Source: Pomphorhynchus laevis (taxonomy: Eukaryota > Acanthocephala > Palaeacanthocephala > Echinorhynchida > Pomphorhynchidae). From it: a DNA stretch of 64,000 bases. Below are positions 59,998 through 64,000 of the stretch, piece after piece. The notes under the pieces were generated by a model that was not told the origin of the DNA, searched no databases, and saw only the letters and a program-made list of their open reading frames with translations. Location: the NCBI GenBank assembly GCA_012934845.2, contig WNNJ02002600.1, positions 62,001-126,000 of the forward strand, read 5' to 3'. The stretch's first letter is position 1. Each line of letters starts with the position of its first letter. A program made the position numbers and the translations under genes.

Positions 59998-60630
59998 TCA
60001 GCATTTTACCGATCTTGAGCGGGGGAACAGTATGGGCCGAAGCCTTCCTTTTTTAGATGACGGAATTGTGGCAGAAGGAATCGAAGGATTTGTGCAGAAT
60101 GCAGACACAACCTTTGAAATTAGGTTTTCCATTTTCTCATAAACCGCTTCTACTCTTGCATCCATCGCACGCATTATGTCAGAATCCCCCGTGCGTTGAG
60201 AGGCAGCACTCGAAAAATTTGCAGGCCTAAGCACGGCACCGGACTTGTGGAATTTGCCATAGTATTGTTTGAATTGAGCACATTTCCTGCTCCAGGCGGG
60301 ATGGCACCCCCCCACAATTGGAGCATGATGTGGGGCCTCACAATGAAGATCAGTATGTAGAGCCGCACAGTCGGACGAACCACACGCTCCACATGTAGGT
60401 GTCTCACTGCAGCTGGATGCCCAGTGTCCCCATTTGTGACACCGGCTGCAGTGAGGATAGGTATATTCATCTTTTCCAATAAGTGTAAAACAAAGATTAA
60501 AGCCCAAAAAGGGGTTACATTTAGAGTTAATCAGAACTTCTCCGTATTCCAGTGGGGCAGAGCAGAACCCAATGGGTATTGGGTTACCCCCTTTACCTTG
60601 GCCTTTTACAGAAAGGCCTAAGGAAGACAT
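59998..60630 (-). CDS. Jockey-like ORF1 fragment with zinc knuckles
   Basis: This 210-residue frame contains three closely packed Cys/His clusters (CSRCHKWGHWASSC; CGACGSSDCAALHTDLHC; then GCHPAWSRKC). These are the gag-like knuckles by which ORF1 proteins of Jockey/I-type LINEs coat their own RNA. A Ser-rich region and a basic tail (SSKKGRLRP) follow. Confidence 0.75.
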   Translation of the reverse strand: MSSLGLSVKGQGKGGNPIPIGFCSAPLEYGEVLINSKCNPFLGFNLCFTLIGKDEYTYPHCSRCHKWGHWASSCSETPTCGACGSSDCAALHTDLHCEAPHHAPIVGGCHPAWSRKCAQFKQYYGKFHKSGAVLRPANFSSAASQRTGDSDIMRAMDARVEAVYEKMENLISKVVSAFCTNPSIPSATIPSSKKGRLRPILFPRSRSVKC

Positions 60631-60929
60631 TAAATAAGAGATGCCTTTCCATCGGTTTCTGAAGCTTGATGACTATCAAATTTTTGAGTTTTAGAATGGG
60701 CGTAAGTACCTCCCCATCACCATAAATCAAAGAAACGTCACTAACCTTCGTTGTCGTTGATTTAGACTCATTAAATACATTAATACCGTATTTTTCTTCC
60801 ATATTCGTATCCATTTGTGCTGAAAAACTGGATTTTACGAAGTTCTTTGTTCTTCCGACGTCAATATTTGTACACATTTTTGCGCTTTGTAAAAATTTAA
60901 CTTACAATGTACAAGATGCCTAACGCTTT

Positions 60930-63900
60930 TTATATTACGTATAATAATTTATTTAACATGGCAAATGCGTGAAAGCTGCACGCTTTCAAGTGCACTAACA
61001 AAAAAATGAAAAAATCAAGCAGATAAATTGGTTAAGTAGGACCGGATTTGGGGTTTGAAGCACGGCAGGGAAATTGATTGGCGTATATGAAGGGCAGATG
61101 ATCACACAATAGAGGATCAGCCACCAGGAAAAAGCGGAATCCAAAGGAAGTATAGTAGTTTGGGACATGTAAAAGAAGGGAATTACAGAAACGCAAGGAA
61201 CAGTAAACATGACGAGTAAGAAAAGGAAGGTTGAGAAATGAAGGGATATGAAAAATTACAAGGCAGAAACAACGAGAAGACGAACTTGAACACGACTAAA
61301 TTGTAGGCAAATCGAGAGAAGCAAGATAATAAGATGTATGATCAAAACGACGAAGACGGAGGAGAATTCGGACAGCTGCGTTGACGATGCGTTGTAAAGG
61401 AAGAAGAGTGGATTTAGGTGAGTTGAAAAATAGACTAAGACAATAATCGAGTCTAGAAAAAAGGAGAGAAGATATTAGAGTCATACAAGAAGGAAAATCG
61501 ATCAATCTACGAACTTGACGGAGATTGCGGAGTATCAAGGTAGATGAGCGTACTTTATCACTAACGAAAGGTTTAAGTGAAAGTCGGTTGTCGAAATGAA
61601 AGCCTAGGAAAACGAGATTATCAACGATAGGAAGAATTGTAGAATTTAGTGATACGGAAGGAGGTTCTACGCCGAAGCTTCGAGGTAGGATCCACATAAT
61701 TTTAGATTTATCAGGATTCAGAGAAATGCGAAGGGAAGAAATATGATTGGAAATTGAGACAATACAGCTGAAAACCGAAACACTAAGATCATGAATACGA
61801 TAAGCAGGTGCGTGAGCATAGATGAGAATGTCATCAGCATATTGCATCACATGGAAGTTAAATGTATGAGAAATCGAAGACAAATCACTTAGAAGAAGAG
61901 AGAAAAGCATAGGGCTTAATACGGAGCCTTTTGGAACACCGGACGGGTTGGTTGAAGGATGGGAGAGAAGAGTTAGAATATACGCGAAATGTACGGTTCG
62001 ATAGATATGAAGAAAACCATGATACAGTGGGTAAAGATAAGCAATAATCATGACGAAGGCGATAGAGAAGAATTGAGTGATCGACGATGTCAAAAGCAAA
62101 TGATAGATCAAGAGAAACTAGGACACTCCATAATTTATGATCGTGCGATATGAGTGAGTAATTATAAACTTTACGACTGGCAATTTCAGTAGAGTAATTA
62201 GAGCGAAAAGCGGCTTGGAAGGGAGGAAATAAGTTGGAGGAAAAGAGATATGTATAAACTTGCTAGAAAACGAGACGCTCAAGGAGTTTAGAGAGGGTTT
62301 GGATAAGTGAGATAGGACGGTATGAAGATAGTAGTGAGGAGTCGAGAGATTGCTTTTTGATAAGAGGACGAACATGGCGCATTTATCGATGGAAGGAAAT
62401 GTACGGCTACGGATGGACGAGTTGAACAATGTGGTTAGGAAAGGTGAGATAGAGGAGCAGATATTTTTAAGCAAGTGAGTGGGAATTGTGTCAGAAGACG
62501 AGGTTTTATTAGGTAATGACAGAAGAACTGTAGAAACTTCATCAGACGAAACGGGAAGAAAGTGGTATATCTCTGGGCGGGAAGTAATTAAAGAGAAGCG
62601 AGGATACAAGGGGGCTATGGGTAGTAGGGAAAGTAAATTAGATAGTTTAGTTTGTAGATAAGAAGAAAATTTATCAGGATTTATATAACAAGGGGTATAT
62701 GATCGTGAAAGAATTGAGTTGGAGATTTATTAATGAGATTTAGAGTTAGAAGATGACTTGAGTTGATTTCATCGAAAGATAGTACTTTTAGTACGTATAA
62801 TAATGAGATGTGAACGGCGTAGAGAAAAGTACGAGTCACGAAGATTTTGAGGGAGTGAGTTGGTAGAACGTATAAGAAAGCGATTATACACACGAAAAGA
62901 GTGACGGAGTCGACGCTTAGAAGTTACAGTCAGAATCGAACCAGTGAGCACGGCGCAAGCGCTGAGAACGTCGGAGTCGAGTAGGCAGAAATTTATTGAT
63001 GATAGACATGAGTTCAGAATCAAACAGAATGCAGAGATCATCGGGAGAACGATAGCTAATTGGAAGTGAAAAGAGTGAAGAATTGAGTATGGCTGCACAG
63101 AGAATATAGATATCGAGAAGTTTCCAGAGTCGACTTGGAGTAGATAATGTTAAAGGCGGAGAAGGAGGATGGGGACGAGTAAGAGTAAGAGTGACAAGGA
63201 AATGATCGGATAAGCCAGGATCAGTAATTGACAAGGAGGTATATGCATTGAAGCAGTTGGGGACATCAATAATGTCGAGAGCACCTTCGCGGATATGAGT
63301 GGTGTTTTTTGAAAGTAATTTGTAGTTAAAATATGAAAAAAGGTTGGCTAGAGTGATAGAGTCAGATTCGGCCAGGCGATCAAGACGAATGTTAAAGTCA
63401 CCCAGAACAAATGAAGGAGTATAAGACAATAAACAGTGAGAAAGAAGATCTGCAAGCTCGCTAAAGAACATACGTGAGGGGGCAGCTGAGCCTGGACGGT
63501 ATACAATCGCAAGTTTGAGAGGGAAATGAGTATGCATATTAGCAATTCGAAAAAAGTGGAACGGATGTTTGCATTAATTTTACGTAGAGACGTTGGGTGA
63601 CGAGCAATGTCAACAATACCGCCATGGTTAGAAGCAGTAGATATGGAAGAGACAATTGGACAAGCTTATTCAACTAGAGAACAACCAGATCGACATAGAC
63701 GACGAATAGCAAGATCGTCAGAGTCAGAGTACCAGGATTCGGTAATGCAGAGAATATTGTTAGATAATTGATCGAGGATATCAATGAGCAGATCAGCTTT
63801 ATGAAGAATGGAGCGAGTTTTCAAAAGACTAAGACGAAAGGTATGTTCATGAGCGAGCTCGATTAGCAAAGAAAGCTGGCCGTAGACACGGAACGCCATC

Positions 63901-63930
63901 GGATTTTGGCCTCATGTGTACGACGTGAAA
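60930..63930 (-). mobile_element. CR1/L2-like LINE, long copy
   Basis: Read leftwards from about 63900: endonuclease start (NILCITESWYSDSDDLAI), LAIVYRPGSA, FVLGDFNIRLDRL near 63410 and DPGLSDHFLVTLTL near 63200, giving the catalytic GDFN and SDH motifs. Then the linker with RRAHWFDSDC, and RT at about 62640-61300 with GVPKGSVLSPMLFSLL, QYADDILIYAH and LNPDKSKIM. The CR1/L2 C-terminus (FRSFVVAAPLLWNQLP type) is degraded here at about 61150. Several breaks are present, most of them at the same positions as in the copy at 55047-56846. The 3' tail lies near 60935. The 5' end is near or just beyond the right edge. Confidence 0.88.
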
Positions 63931-64000
63931 ATTTCCGTTGATTTAACGGATTGATAGATATGACTCACCGTTTGTTTCACGTCGATGTTTCTCAATGTAA

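Larger units (their letters stand above)
58072..60880 (-). mobile_element. Jockey-like LINE (copy 3), endonuclease deleted
   Basis: Read leftwards: ORF1 N-terminus at 60877-60593 (LKNLIVIKLQKPMERHLLFN), zinc-knuckle part at 60630-59998 (CSRCHKWGHWASSC, CGACGSSDCAALH, CHPAWSRKCAQF), then a direct jump near 59840 into the pre-RT region of ORF2 (LTEFNTYLFSQATAIL). The whole endonuclease is missing by internal deletion. The RT is the best preserved of the three: 59314-58118 is open for 398 residues. The 3' end carries a GAAGATGAAAAAA-type tail near 58072. Confidence 0.88.

Overview
This is a 64 kb piece of an animal nuclear genome. It is very AT-rich, has three spliced or single-exon host genes with no operon layout, and is crowded with non-LTR retrotransposons and non-autonomous repeats. 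Introns run from 46 bp to over 5 kb, and one gene start carries a splice-acceptor-like string directly before its ATG, as in animals that trans-splice. With the RTE, Jockey, CR1/L2 and Penelope-like elements this suggests an invertebrate. A nematode or flatworm is plausible, but the sequence alone does not decide.

Host genes. (1) A single-exon, divergent neuronal-calcium-sensor-type EF-hand protein at 2690-3274 (+). (2) A mitochondrial ClpX AAA+ unfoldase on the minus strand, rebuilt here exon by exon from 27530 down to 10685. It has a zinc-binding domain, Walker A and B, the GYVG pore loop, the LGF-type ClpP docking loop and sensor 2. (3) A membrane-anchored dual-specificity phosphatase of the PTPMT-like group at 46676-47548 (-).

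Retroelements from left to right: the 3' part of an RTE LINE (1-2206, +); a Penelope-like inverted terminal-repeat palindrome with hammerhead cores (5890-6491); a Jockey-like LINE in a ClpX intron (about 13490-17213, -); a LINE 5' fragment (about 18418-19790, +); a Penelope-like GIY-YIG end with its terminal repeat (33545-34460, -); a second Jockey-like copy (about 34940-38035, +); a LINE with a probable restriction-like endonuclease (about 40880-43860, +) and a second 3' end of it (44974-45343); two CR1/L2-like copies in opposite orientation (55047-56846 + and about 60930-63930 -); and a third Jockey-like copy (about 58072-60880, -). All are broken to some degree.

The most notable find is a family of short tandem or inverted repeats, with a 391 bp period in the best pair, each carrying a 46-nt minimal type I hammerhead ribozyme. 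The best pair is at 29887-30660; one inverted pair is at 44070-44850; a distant, decayed relative is folded into a long hairpin at 50469-50700. The layout matches metazoan retrozymes, which are non-autonomous circular-RNA retroelements. Penelope-like terminal repeats with hammerhead cores occur in the same window, so both a possible helper family and its dependents may be present. The rest is AT-rich intergenic or intronic DNA with minisatellites and MITE-like foldback elements.
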